Positions 55,055 through 62,432 of a stretch of 64,000 bases of DNA are shown piece after piece. The first letter of the stretch is position 1, and every line of letters begins with the position of its first letter. The position numbers and the translations under genes were made by a program. This DNA comes from Rudanella lutea DSM 19387 (GTDB lineage Bacteria; Bacteroidota; Bacteroidia; Cytophagales; Spirosomataceae). A model generated the notes under the pieces. It saw only the letters and a list, made by a program, of their open reading frames with translations. It had not been told where the DNA came from and searched no databases. The DNA lies in contig NZ_KB913013.1 of the NCBI RefSeq assembly GCF_000383955.1, forward strand, positions 911,694-975,693, read 5' to 3'.

Positions 55055-56119
55055 GTGCCTAACACCCACGAGTCGGTTGTAAAAATCGGGCAACTGTTTG
55101 GCCGGGAATACTGCCGGTTCGATGAGGCCGTGGTACGGTTGTACAAACCCGCTGCTACACCTGCCGAGGTAGAGCAGGCCACGAATCCGGCATGGCCACC
55201 ACGCAGTAAACGCCCGACGGGAGTCCGGCCTTCCGGCTCGCACCGTTTGCCGTTTCGGTACGTACCGCCCGTGCGCGAGTACGACCGGCATCCGGTTATC
55301 GTGGCCGTCTGCGACGCCCTGCGTATCGGTAACTACAGTTATAAGACACTCAAGAACTACAAGCAGGCCCTGATTGCGCTGATTCGATATGCTGACCCTA
55401 AACCAGTTGAGGAGCTGACCAAAGCTGACTTTCAGAAATACCTGCTGTTTCTGGTAGATAAGAAACGCCTGCAAGCCGCTACGATCAACGTCCACATCAA
55501 CTCGTGGAAATTTTACCAGGAGAAAGTACTGCAGCGCGACAAGGAGTTGTACGAGGTTCCTTACCCTCGACAGGCGCAAAAACTCCCTACGGTGTATAGC
55601 GTGGAGGAGGTTAAAGCCATTTTCAGGGCAACCACCAGCCTGAAATATCGGACGCTATTTCAGGTTGTGTACGGCACAGGCCTGCGTTTGAGCGAAGTGG
55701 CCAACCTTAAACTGACGGACCTTGACCGGGCCCGTCGATTGCTGACTGTACGAGCGGGTAAAGGCAAAAAAGACCGGATCGTGATGCTATCCGCCAAATT
55801 AGAGGACCATTTGAATGAGTATCTATCTCAATATCATCCGCGCACGTTCCTGTTTGAGGATGCCGAACGGTCTGAACCTTTGGCCAATCGTACTATTCAG
55901 CAGGTGTACAGCGATGTCGTTCGTTATGCGGGGATTGCTAAACGTGGAGGTATTCACTCGTTGAGGCACAGTTTTGCTACCCATCTGCTCGAAGGGGGCA
56001 CTGATATCCGTACCATTCAGGCATTACTCGGTCATGAAAGCATTTTGACCACGATGCGTTACACGCACGTAACCGCCGACCGCATTGGCTCCCTTAAAAG
56101 TCCATTGGACCATCTGTAG
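55055..56119 (+). CDS. Tyrosine recombinase next to the cassette array (XerD-like, no IntI insertion)
   Basis: 354 residues from GTG 55055. An unusual N-terminal stretch of about 85 residues is followed by a SAM-like core-binding domain (about 88-172) and a catalytic domain. Catalytic residues are present: Arg near 211 in TGLRLSEV, Lys near 236-239 in GKGKKDR, His301 and Arg304 in HSLRHSFATHLLE, the GHES motif, and Tyr336 in TTMRYTHV. It ends SPLDHL, as in IntI. The IntI-specific block between RIVMLSAKL and the HxxR box is missing; that stretch has the short length of XerC/D-like proteins. It points toward the array, the reverse of most integron integrases. Confidence 0.9.
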   Translation: MPNTHESVVKIGQLFGREYCRFDEAVVRLYKPAATPAEVEQATNPAWPPRSKRPTGVRPSGSHRLPFRYVPPVREYDRHPVIVAVCDALRIGNYSYKTLKNYKQALIALIRYADPKPVEELTKADFQKYLLFLVDKKRLQAATINVHINSWKFYQEKVLQRDKELYEVPYPRQAQKLPTVYSVEEVKAIFRATTSLKYRTLFQVVYGTGLRLSEVANLKLTDLDRARRLLTVRAGKGKKDRIVMLSAKLEDHLNEYLSQYHPRTFLFEDAERSEPLANRTIQQVYSDVVRYAGIAKRGGIHSLRHSFATHLLEGGTDIRTIQALLGHESILTTMRYTHVTADRIGSLKSPLDHL

Positions 56120-56345
56120 CTGGATCATGACGACGGAGCAACGGGCGCAACTGGGCAAGGCTGTAGAATCGCCCCCTGAGAGAATACCCCTGGGTGTATC
56201 GCACAACGATTCGCTTATTTTTTCGAATTGAGCCTCTACCATCGTACCGATATAGTTGCTTATCGGCTCCGAAGAAATATCCGGGGAAACCTTCAATATC
56301 CCAAACTCGCACGATTAATAAATGGGCAGTAACTTTTCGGGGCAT
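56094..56345 (-). CDS. Small basic protein convergent with the recombinase
   Basis: 83 residues from ATG 56345 (GTG 56372 is an alternative). The sequence VRVWDIEGFPGYFFGADKQL and YRYDGRGSIRKNKRIVVRYT resembles the NUMOD4-type DNA-binding module found with mobile nucleases, with Trp, GFPGY and Arg/Lys-rich parts. Its end overlaps the 3' end of the recombinase by 26 bp. An inverted pair TGGGCAGTAAC (56323-56333) and GTAACTGCCCA (56381-56391), with one mismatch, spans its start and could be an operator. Confidence 0.5.
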   Translation of the reverse strand: MPRKVTAHLLIVRVWDIEGFPGYFFGADKQLYRYDGRGSIRKNKRIVVRYTQGYSLRGRFYSLAQLRPLLRRHDPATDGPMDF

Positions 56346-56705
56346 CCGTTTTGTAAATGATTGTTCAGTCACCTATTATTGTAACTGCCCAGTCAGACAA
56401 TGGCAAAGGTAAAATAGTATGCCAGACTAAACCACATCCGCCTGAATAGTAGCAATTTGTGGTTTAGTAAACTTGCGTACAATATAGCGTTGGGTGTACT
56501 GGCCAAATAGTATTTCAAAGTCGGGTATCGTGCGACAGACCACACGTCTTAGAGGGCAGGTTTTTGCTCGTTCGGCGGGTTCCGGTTAACAGGGCGAACG
56601 CCTGAGGTAATTCAGCTTGACACTACTGAGATGAGTTTCGTGCGATGAATCAGAAGTTTAAATATTTTGTTTTATAGACTATTAATCAATCGTTGACAGA
56701 ACCAC
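56346..56705 (+). other. Proximal (attI-like) end of the cassette array
   Basis: An 11-bp perfect inverted repeat (ACTAAACCACA 56426-56436 / TGTGGTTTAGT 56458-56468) is followed by a single core GTTGGGT at 56489-56495 without a GCCCAAC partner. An accessory motif GCGACAGACCACACGTCTT starts 43 bp after the core (56532), and a weaker one follows at 56587. The layout fits a primary insertion site next to the recombinase, but function is inference. Confidence 0.55.
56532..56606 (+). repeat. Accessory motif pair after the proximal core
   Basis: GCGACAGACCACACGTCTT at 56532 and GTTAACAGGGCGAACGCCTG near 56587 are 55 bp apart. They match the family consensus GCGACAGGnnGCACGTCCC found at all cassette borders. 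Confidence 0.6.
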
Positions 56706-57290
56706 ATGGAGAATACATTTACGTCACCTCGCCAGCTTCCTCGTTTTGCAGACTTGTTAAGGGAAAGAGAATTAAGAATTAATATGCTCATAAATAATTT
56801 GAAACTAAATGATGTCAAAGAGGACGCGGTTTTTCAAAACACTGTCAAACGTATAAAAAGGGCAGTTTTGTTGCAGCCTGTTGTTTTTGGTGAACCGACG
56901 TTTGTTGACCATAGCTACGAAGAGAGACAACTCTCATTTCAGCAACAACTTTCTGGTTCAAGCTCGCATCGTTACACACATACCATTTCTGTTCCTTTTA
57001 CAGGAGATAACGAGCTTTTCTCCTACGCTCCTGATAATTACTCCTTTTCAAGTTCTGACAGAGGGCTTATTTTACCTTATTCTGGTGGAATTACTGTTTA
57101 TGTTAGCTTATCAGAACTCAATCCGGCCCAAGCTATTTCTCAAGCTCAGAAGGATTTGGATATGACATTCAGGCTAGTTGAAATTAACAATACATCATTG
57201 CAACATTGGTCAAAAAACATTGAAAGTATGATTGACCAACAGTTAAATCAAAAACGAGAGCAGCTTATTAATCTTTTCGGCAACAAATAA
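56706..57290 (+). CDS. Cassette 1: hypothetical protein
   Basis: 194 residues, from ATG 56706. The N-terminal third is helical and charged (FADLLRERELRINMLINNLK). The middle is Ser/Tyr-rich and beta-like (HRYTHTISVPFTGDNELFSY). The C-terminus is helical (IDQQLNQKREQLINLF). There is no signal peptide, membrane segment or known motif. Its AT-rich codon use differs sharply from the chromosomal genes upstream, as expected for a captured cassette. It is the first gene after the recombinase, the position that receives newest insertions in classical integrons. Confidence 0.7.
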   Translation: MENTFTSPRQLPRFADLLRERELRINMLINNLKLNDVKEDAVFQNTVKRIKRAVLLQPVVFGEPTFVDHSYEERQLSFQQQLSGSSSHRYTHTISVPFTGDNELFSYAPDNYSFSSSDRGLILPYSGGITVYVSLSELNPAQAISQAQKDLDMTFRLVEINNTSLQHWSKNIESMIDQQLNQKREQLINLFGNK

Positions 57291-57350
57291 CGATTTAAAA
57301 GAAGGCAAACTTACCTACGACAGGATGCTCGCCGGTGAGGAAGGGCTTCA

Positions 57351-57436
57351 GCCCAACAGACAGGGGGTGTAAAGGTGTGAAGTACGTCAGTTCAGGCAAG
57401 TGGCGTCCACACCATCAGCCCCCTGGGGCGTTGGGT
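57351..57436 (+). repeat. attC-like site 1
   Basis: 86 bp, GCCCAAC to GTTGGGT. Inner arms AGGGGG / CCCCCT, then an unpaired TGTAAA / ATCA region, then GGTGTG / CACACC. An accessory motif TACGACAGGATGCTCGCCGG starts 35 bp before the first box (57316). Confidence 0.8.
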
Positions 57437-57473
57437 GGTGCCAAAAAGCAGGGCTTCCATTTCCCGCTTCCGT

Positions 57474-57666
57474 GCGACAAGGGGCACGTCCCGTAACCGG
57501 GCGGTTTTTGCGCGTTAGGTGGCTCCGGTCGACACGAGAACCGCCCCGGTTGGGTCGGCAAAAAGCGTGTTCATAATGTAGCATTTGACACCAGAAACGT
57601 ACCGGTTAGGCAAACCCACACTCATTTGGCGGCTTCCCTGCGACAGTAGAAGCGCTTACGTTGGAG
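57474..57666 (+). repeat. Tandem accessory motifs after attC-like site 1
   Basis: Four copies at 57474 (GCGACAAGGGGCACGTCCC), 57528 (GTCGACACGAGAACCGCCCC), 57585 and 57639 are spaced 53-57 bp. Core-like heptamers GTTAGGT (57514), GTTGGGT (57549), GTTAGGC (57605) and GTTGGAG (57660) lie between them. The block fills the space before the cassette 2 gene. Confidence 0.6.
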
Positions 57667-57687
57667 TAGCTTTTTATCTTTCCATCT

Positions 57688-58251
57688 ATGATTGACAAAT
57701 CTGATAAGCTGATAATTTTCGATTTAGATGAAACACTTATTCATGCTACCGAACATGAGTTGAACAGGCCGTATGATTTGAAATTTGAGAAGTATTTTGT
57801 CTATCAGCGGCCTAACTTAAAGTCATTTTTAACCAACGTAGCAGACCATTTTACACTTGGCATTTGGAGTTCAGCAGACGATGATTACGTAACGGAGATT
57901 GTCAGAGGCATCATGCCCGACACTATTGACATGCTGGTGGTTTGGGGGCGGAGTCGTTGCAGCTACCGGCGCGATTTTGAGCGTGATACGTATTGTTTCG
58001 AGAAGCGTCTGGACAAGTTGAAAAAGCGTGGTTTCCGATTGGAGAAAATACTGATTGTGGATGACTCACCTGAAAAGTCACGCGCTAATTATGGGAATGC
58101 CATCCACATCAAGGAGTACACCGGTAGTGAAGATGACAACGAATTGGTAGTCTTGTTTGATTACTTACTGAGCTTAAAAGGGGTTGAAAACGTGCGAAGT
58201 ATTGAAAAGCGAGGTTGGCGTAATCGGTTAGAATCGACATCAACCGACTGA
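57688..58251 (+). CDS. Cassette 2: HAD-superfamily FCP1/NLI-interacting-factor-like phosphatase
   Basis: 187 residues. The HAD motif I is IIFDLDETLIHA, with both catalytic Asp residues, near residue 10. Motif II lies in LGIWSSADDDY, and motif IV in ILIVDDSPEKSR. This pattern fits the FCP1-like (CTD-phosphatase) branch of small HAD enzymes, which dephosphorylate proteins in eukaryotes; the bacterial targets are unknown. The gene is complete, with lower GC than the chromosome, and is bounded by attC-like sites 1 and 2. Confidence 0.85.
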   Translation: MIDKSDKLIIFDLDETLIHATEHELNRPYDLKFEKYFVYQRPNLKSFLTNVADHFTLGIWSSADDDYVTEIVRGIMPDTIDMLVVWGRSRCSYRRDFERDTYCFEKRLDKLKKRGFRLEKILIVDDSPEKSRANYGNAIHIKEYTGSEDDNELVVLFDYLLSLKGVENVRSIEKRGWRNRLESTSTD

Positions 58252-58308
58252 GTACTGCGGGGGCGGCCGTCTTGCGACAGGCCGCGCGTCCCGAGGGAAA
58301 GCGGGGCA

Positions 58309-58395
58309 GCCCAACCAAATGAGGGTGTAAAGGTTGACGTTTCGTTCGTTTTCTTAAGCGTTTTCCTCATCCATCAACCCTCATGGTCGTTGGGT
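58309..58395 (+). repeat. attC-like site 2
   Basis: 87 bp, GCCCAAC to GTTGGGT. Inner arms ATGAGGGT / ACCCTCAT pair perfectly. GTGTAAAGGT follows the left arm. The accessory motif GCGACAGGCCGCGCGTCCC starts 35 bp upstream of the first box (58274). Confidence 0.82.
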
Positions 58396-58430
58396 GCGGG
58401 TCTATCAAGTGCTTGTATGCTAGTGTTTTG

Positions 58431-58559
58431 GCGACAGGCCGCACGTCTCGAAGCCATCGGGCGGTCCGTTAGGGCAGTTTCGCATGACAGGCCGCACGCC
58501 TGAGTGAGGCAAGTTGAGGGCTTAAAGGTCCGTCTTTCGGCTGACAAGTCGCACGCCCC
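58431..58559 (+). repeat. Tandem accessory motifs after attC-like site 2
   Basis: Three copies at 58431 (GCGACAGGCCGCACGTCTC), 58484 (ATGACAGGCCGCACGCCTG) and 58541 (CTGACAAGTCGCACGCCCC), spaced 53 and 57 bp. Confidence 0.7.
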
Positions 58560-58613
58560 TGTAAGGCGGCTTCGGCACACATTTGCCCCCTTTGTCAGCA
58601 AACACTGTTTCAA

Positions 58614-59051
58614 ATGCAAGACAAAAATCAAATTGCAGAAAGACTTTACCTTTTGAGATATTTATCAACTGATGATGATTGCAAGGAATTTGTTGAACTC
58701 GTTGATCAACTGCGCTTTTTCCCAAGTAGCGACTTTGATACAGAATACTTTCGTAGCTTAAGTATGATTTTTTTTGATCAAACCCAGAGCTATGAAGTTA
58801 TGCAAGAACTACATACATTTCTTGAACAGAAATACCGGTTCCAGCGTACCTTGAGAGAGTTTTGGGTAAACCTGAAAGCATCTTATAAAAACTATTCTCA
58901 TGCAATAGAGTGGTATCGCTTTTATCTAATGGGTGTTTACAGGGATGAAACCGTAAGATATGAGATTGATAATGAGATTAATAGCTCCACAGAGTTTGGC
59001 CTTTTTATCAAACCGATCATGACACAAATCAAAGATGAGCTTGAAAGCTGA
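58614..59051 (+). CDS. Cassette 3: hypothetical protein
   Basis: 145 residues, from ATG 58614. It is acidic and helical, with many aromatic residues (FFPSSDFDTEYFRSLSMIFF, LREFWVNLKASYKNYSHAIE). There is no leader or membrane helix. Small acidic soluble proteins of this kind are often immunity or antitoxin-like proteins in cassettes, but there is no signature to prove it. It lacks a neighbouring toxin-like frame in the same cassette. Confidence 0.7.
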   Translation: MQDKNQIAERLYLLRYLSTDDDCKEFVELVDQLRFFPSSDFDTEYFRSLSMIFFDQTQSYEVMQELHTFLEQKYRFQRTLREFWVNLKASYKNYSHAIEWYRFYLMGVYRDETVRYEIDNEINSSTEFGLFIKPIMTQIKDELES

Positions 59052-59119
59052 TCTGTGCCTCTACTCTTTGTGTGCCGTCGCTTTGGCGACAGGCCGCACG
59101 TCCCGAATCGAGACTGACA

Positions 59120-59208
59120 GCCCAACGTAGCCAAGTGTGTAAAGGTTGCGAGTTGCTCGTGTTCAGTTATCTTGCGTCCAAAGCCATCAACACTTGGGGG
59201 CGTTGGGT
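59120..59208 (+). repeat. attC-like site 3
   Basis: 89 bp, GCCCAAC to GTTGGGT. Inner arms CCAAGTGT / ACACTTGG pair perfectly, differing from site 2 at most positions yet keeping complementarity. The accessory motif GCGACAGGCCGCACGTCCC starts 34 bp upstream (59086), the best match to the consensus. Confidence 0.83.
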
Positions 59209-59243
59209 GATAGTCCAAAAAGTGCTGGCAGGGTAGCTTCCGG

Positions 59244-59316
59244 GCGACAGGCCAACCGCCCCGTTAGAGAAAGTTAAGTTTGCCGGGTAGTGTTCGTGCG
59301 ACAAGGTGAACGCCCC
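59244..59316 (+). repeat. Tandem accessory motifs after attC-like site 3
   Basis: Copies at 59244 (GCGACAGGCCAACCGCCCC) and 59298 (GCGACAAGGTGAACGCCCC), 54 bp apart, end 26 bp before the cassette 4 gene. Confidence 0.65.
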
Positions 59317-59342
59317 TAAAATTCAGGTTTGAAAACGGCAGT

Positions 59343-59669
59343 ATGGAAGAACAGATTGACAAAGATTGGAAGTTGAAGTTACGCTATGGCAAACTCCAAA
59401 CTCCATTTCAACATTTTACCGTACTCGCTGAGGGTATTGTTGGTGATCTTGAAGAGGGGTTTTCTTGTCCCACAGGGAGTGCTTGGATGGGAATGAAGGT
59501 GTGGGCTACTGATTCTGAGGAAGCGGCTGATATGATACAGGTCATTGGTGAGAATATAGGCTTCACGGTGATAGGAAAGATTGAGGTTTATTCAACTGAA
59601 CCCGTCCAGCCCCCAAGTGAAAATCCACATGGGTACGACATTCAGTTTACCCCATACAAAGAGGATTAA
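59343..59669 (+). CDS. Cassette 4: small hypothetical protein
   Basis: 108 residues. The sequence contains WKLKLRYGKLQTPFQHFTVL and WMGMKVWATDSEEAADMIQV, then GYDIQFTPY near the end, a pattern I have seen as an uncharacterised conserved small protein but cannot name. It looks like a compact alpha/beta domain without signal or cysteine cluster. It fills the cassette alone, between two attC-like sites. Confidence 0.7.
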   Translation: MEEQIDKDWKLKLRYGKLQTPFQHFTVLAEGIVGDLEEGFSCPTGSAWMGMKVWATDSEEAADMIQVIGENIGFTVIGKIEVYSTEPVQPPSENPHGYDIQFTPYKED

Positions 59670-59726
59670 AAGTTAGTGTGCCGTGTTGCGGGCGACAGGC
59701 AGCACGCTGGTAGATCAAGATTTTCA

Positions 59727-59811
59727 GCCCAACCAAACGGGTGTGTAAAGGTTCAGGTACGTGTATTCAGTTTGTTGCATCGCCCACCATCAACACCCGT
59801 TGACGTTGGGT
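59727..59811 (+). repeat. attC-like site 4
   Basis: 85 bp, GCCCAAC to GTTGGGT. Inner arms AACGGGTGT / ACACCCGTT pair perfectly over 9 bp. The accessory motif GCGACAGGCAGCACGCTGG starts 35 bp upstream (59692). Confidence 0.82.
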
Positions 59812-59852
59812 GCAACGTAATGAGCTGATAAAAAGCGTGTTTGAGGGCCTCG

Positions 59853-59928
59853 GTCGACAACAAGCGCGTCTCGACAGGCAGGCTTTTCGATTCGTTGGCG
59901 GTTTTCGGTCGACACGAGAAACATCTCG
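59853..59928 (+). repeat. Tandem accessory motifs after attC-like site 4
   Basis: GTCGACAACAAGCGCGTCTC at 59853 and GTCGACACGAGAAACATCTC at 59908 are 55 bp apart. A short direct repeat (AAAAGTTTAGGCTTAC, twice) follows at about 59933-59966. Confidence 0.6.
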
Positions 59929-60058
59929 ATTGAAAAGTTTAGGCTTACGAAAAGTTTAGGCTTACAAGGATGCGCCCCTTTGACAGACTAATTGCCCCTA
60001 CTATGCAAACTGAGTTATGGAAAAAGCATATCGTATGCATCCTGGCTAAAAATCACAA

Positions 60059-60691
60059 ATGCATAATCTATCACTGCTTCTTGCCACAATACTATTTGTC
60101 TGTTTGGGTTGTACTCCCTTTACTGAACGTGAGAAATATAAAAATGAAGAGTTCACCGCAATCGAATCAGTCGTTAATGAATACTTAAAGATTTACAGAC
60201 TGCCCGAACTTCTAGACCAGACAAATTATCCGGGTTTGCCTCCGCTGCCTAAACCATCAATTGATACAATTGATGCAAAAGTTTATTTATCTGATGCTCT
60301 AATGCCCTTAGCCCAGACAAAAGAAGATGATGAATCGACATACCAGCCCGACAAAGCCAACTCCTTTGACGTAGTGTACAAAACACTAATGGCTTCTTCT
60401 ACTTTTTCTGAGCTTGGCTATCGAGAATTTGAAAAAAAAGCAATCACTTTACAAAAGCCGTTTCGACAAATATATAGACCCAATAAGGATATAAAAGAGG
60501 AAGAACAATACTCAGAGATAAAGCTTTCAAGGGTATGTTTTAATGATAACCTAAATTGTGGTATGTTATATCTATGGTTTGGCCAAGGAAGTAATTATGC
60601 CACAACTAGCCATACAACCTTAGTTTTAATCGAGAAAAAGAAAGATAAATGGATCATTGTAGATGAAACATACAACAGAGGTAGAAAATAA
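60059..60691 (+). CDS. Cassette 5: hypothetical lipoprotein
   Basis: 210 residues from ATG 60059. The leader MHNLSLLLATILFVCLGC ends in a lipobox-like VCLGC, so it should be lipidated. The mature part is charged (TEREKYKNEEFTAIESVVNE) and later beta-like (MLYLWFGQGSNYATTSHTTL), ending in KWIIVDETYNRGRK, a pattern that may be NTF2-like or a beta sandwich. No family is recognised. Captured genes with lipoprotein leaders are known in environmental integrons. Confidence 0.72.
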   Translation: MHNLSLLLATILFVCLGCTPFTEREKYKNEEFTAIESVVNEYLKIYRLPELLDQTNYPGLPPLPKPSIDTIDAKVYLSDALMPLAQTKEDDESTYQPDKANSFDVVYKTLMASSTFSELGYREFEKKAITLQKPFRQIYRPNKDIKEEEQYSEIKLSRVCFNDNLNCGMLYLWFGQGSNYATTSHTTLVLIEKKKDKWIIVDETYNRGRK

Positions 60692-60758
60692 TATATATTT
60701 CGCTCTGTATGTGTCACCTGCCGGGCGACAGGACGCGCGTCCCTAAGGAAGCCGGGCA

Positions 60759-60845
60759 GCCCAACAAGAGCAGGTGTGTAAAGGTGTGAGCTGTAGCTGT
60801 TCAGTTAAGTGACTCGCTCACCATCAACACCTGCGGGTGTTGGGT
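60759..60845 (+). repeat. attC-like site 5
   Basis: 87 bp, GCCCAAC to GTTGGGT. Inner arms GCAGGTGT / ACACCTGC pair perfectly; a further stem forms between GGTGTGAGC and GCTCACC. The accessory motif GCGACAGGACGCGCGTCCC starts 34 bp upstream (60725). Confidence 0.83.
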
Positions 60846-60881
60846 GGTGCCAAGCAGTGAGTGCTTAAAGGTCCGGATTCT

Positions 60882-61064
60882 GTGTGGCAAAATACCCATC
60901 CGGCAACAGGGCGGTTTGGCTCGTCTGGTTGTTTCGGTCGACACGAGAAACGCCCCGTCATCCTACTTTAGGTTTACATTTCGAACTGGCTTGCGACAAT
61001 ATAAAAGCCTTGGATTAGCAGACTTTTAGAGCGTTGGGCAGTCCCTGTTGACAAGCCAACTGCT
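60882..61064 (+). repeat. Degenerate accessory motifs and an orphan core after site 5
   Basis: Motif-like segments lie at about 60882, 60937 (GTCGACACGAGAAACGCCCC), 60993 and 61048. An isolated core GTTGGGC at 61033-61039 has no complementary GCCCAAC box nearby, so it may be a relic of a deleted cassette border. Confidence 0.5.
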
Positions 61065-61615
61065 ATATAATGTGAGCTTTAACAGGTTGAGCAGGTAGCG
61101 GATAATAGAATGAGTGCCCTATCAGTTTTAAAAGATGCTATTTTTGTACTGGAAATAACGTTAGAAATATTCAATGAATATCTGTTTTCACCATGTAGGC
61201 GAGCTCGGAGCAAGCAAAGATTTTCCTAAGACCGTGTATAACACAGTTTCTATTGAGGATATTATAAATTACATTCCAGACACAATAACCCAAAAAAGTA
61301 AAATAATAGATGAATTAAGATCGCGATTCCCGCAAGGTGAGGCCAATTGTTGGGGCGTACCCTCGGGCGCACGGAGCGTAATAAGAAATTTAAAGGAAAA
61401 TGATGTTGTACTTTTAGTCGAAAAAGCAAGCATTAATGGAGGATTAGTACCAATAAAATGCAGAGTATTGGTATATCATGTAGTAGAGCTATATGGTTTA
61501 TCTGAGGCACTTTGGGGGAGTGATAAATTTCCTTATATATTTTTCTTCAATACTGAAAGTTTAAATCTAGCATGGATTGATTTTATTAATCATATTAATT
61601 ACAAGGAGAATTTTA

Positions 61616-62432
61616 GAGTGTGTGGACAATTAGGATAAACTTACCCAATCCTACGATCTTTGTGGCATGAGACGCTATGAGATCACCGAGCAGGAATGGA
61701 CTAAAATCACCCCTCTTCTACCAGGACAGGCAGGCTCAGCAGGCCGAAAAGCACTCGATAACCGCTTGTTTATCAACGCCGTGCTCTGGATTGCCCGCTC
61801 GGGTGCGCCTTGGCGCGACTTGCCTGAACGCTTCGGCAATTGGAACAGCAACTACCGACGATTTCGGCGCTGGGCTCAGGCTGGGGTGTGGAAACAGGTC
61901 TTTGATGCCCTGCAAGAGCCCGACCTGGATTGGGTAATGATTGACTCGACAACGGTGCGAGCTCATCAACAGGCTGCTGGGCAAAAAAAAGTAGTCTCCA
62001 GCAACAAGCATTAGGCCGCTCACGGGGCGGCTTGACCACAAAAATTCATGCTCTGGTGGATGCCTTAGGCAATCCTATCCGCATTGAGTTAAGTCCTGGC
62101 CATGCGGGTGATGCGCCTTGCGCAGCCACCTTACTGGCTGACTGTGAGGCTTTTGCTGTGATTGCCGATAAGGCTTATGATGCCGATTGGTTGCTGGAAG
62201 GGTTGGCCCACAACGGTTGTGACGCGATCATTCCCTCCAAAGTGAATCGGGTGGAGCAGCGGGTAATCGATGAGAATTTGTACGCTGATCGCAACAAGAT
62301 TGAACGCTATTTTAACCGCTTGAAACAGTATCGCCGGGTAGCAACTCGCTACGAAAAAACAGCCAGCAGCTTCTTGGCGATGGTTCATCTGGCTTCAAGT
62401 ATGATTTTGTTGCTCTGATTGTCCACACACTC
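61616..62432 (+). mobile_element. IS5-family insertion sequence
   Basis: 817 bp. The ends are inverted repeats GAGTGTGTGGACAATTAG / CTGATTGTCCACACACTC with one mismatch, flanked by TA target duplications (61614-61615 and 62433-62434). The element carries a frameshifted transposase. The TA duplication and two overlapping frames fit the IS427 group of IS5. Confidence 0.88.
61667..62418 (+). CDS. IS5-family transposase made by -1 frameshift
   Basis: OrfA (61667-62014) encodes MRRYEITEQEWTKITPLLPG and the first catalytic Asp in WVMIDSTTVRAHQ. The run of eight A's at 61983-61990 is a classic slippery site, and the -1 frame continues as QQQALGRSRGGLTTKIHALV to 62418. This second part supplies the other catalytic Asp (AVIADKAYDADWL) and Glu (KIERYFNRLKQYRRVATRYE). 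The product is a complete DDE transposase, so the copy may be active. Confidence 0.85.

Noticed and set aside
55055-56119. Canonical integron integrase IntI
   Set aside because: The catalytic motifs and SPLD ending are similar, but the IntI-specific block before the HxxR motif is missing and the gene orientation is reversed.
60844-61029. 61-codon open frame after attC-like site 5
   Set aside because: It runs through accessory repeat units and the border itself and has no coding-like composition.
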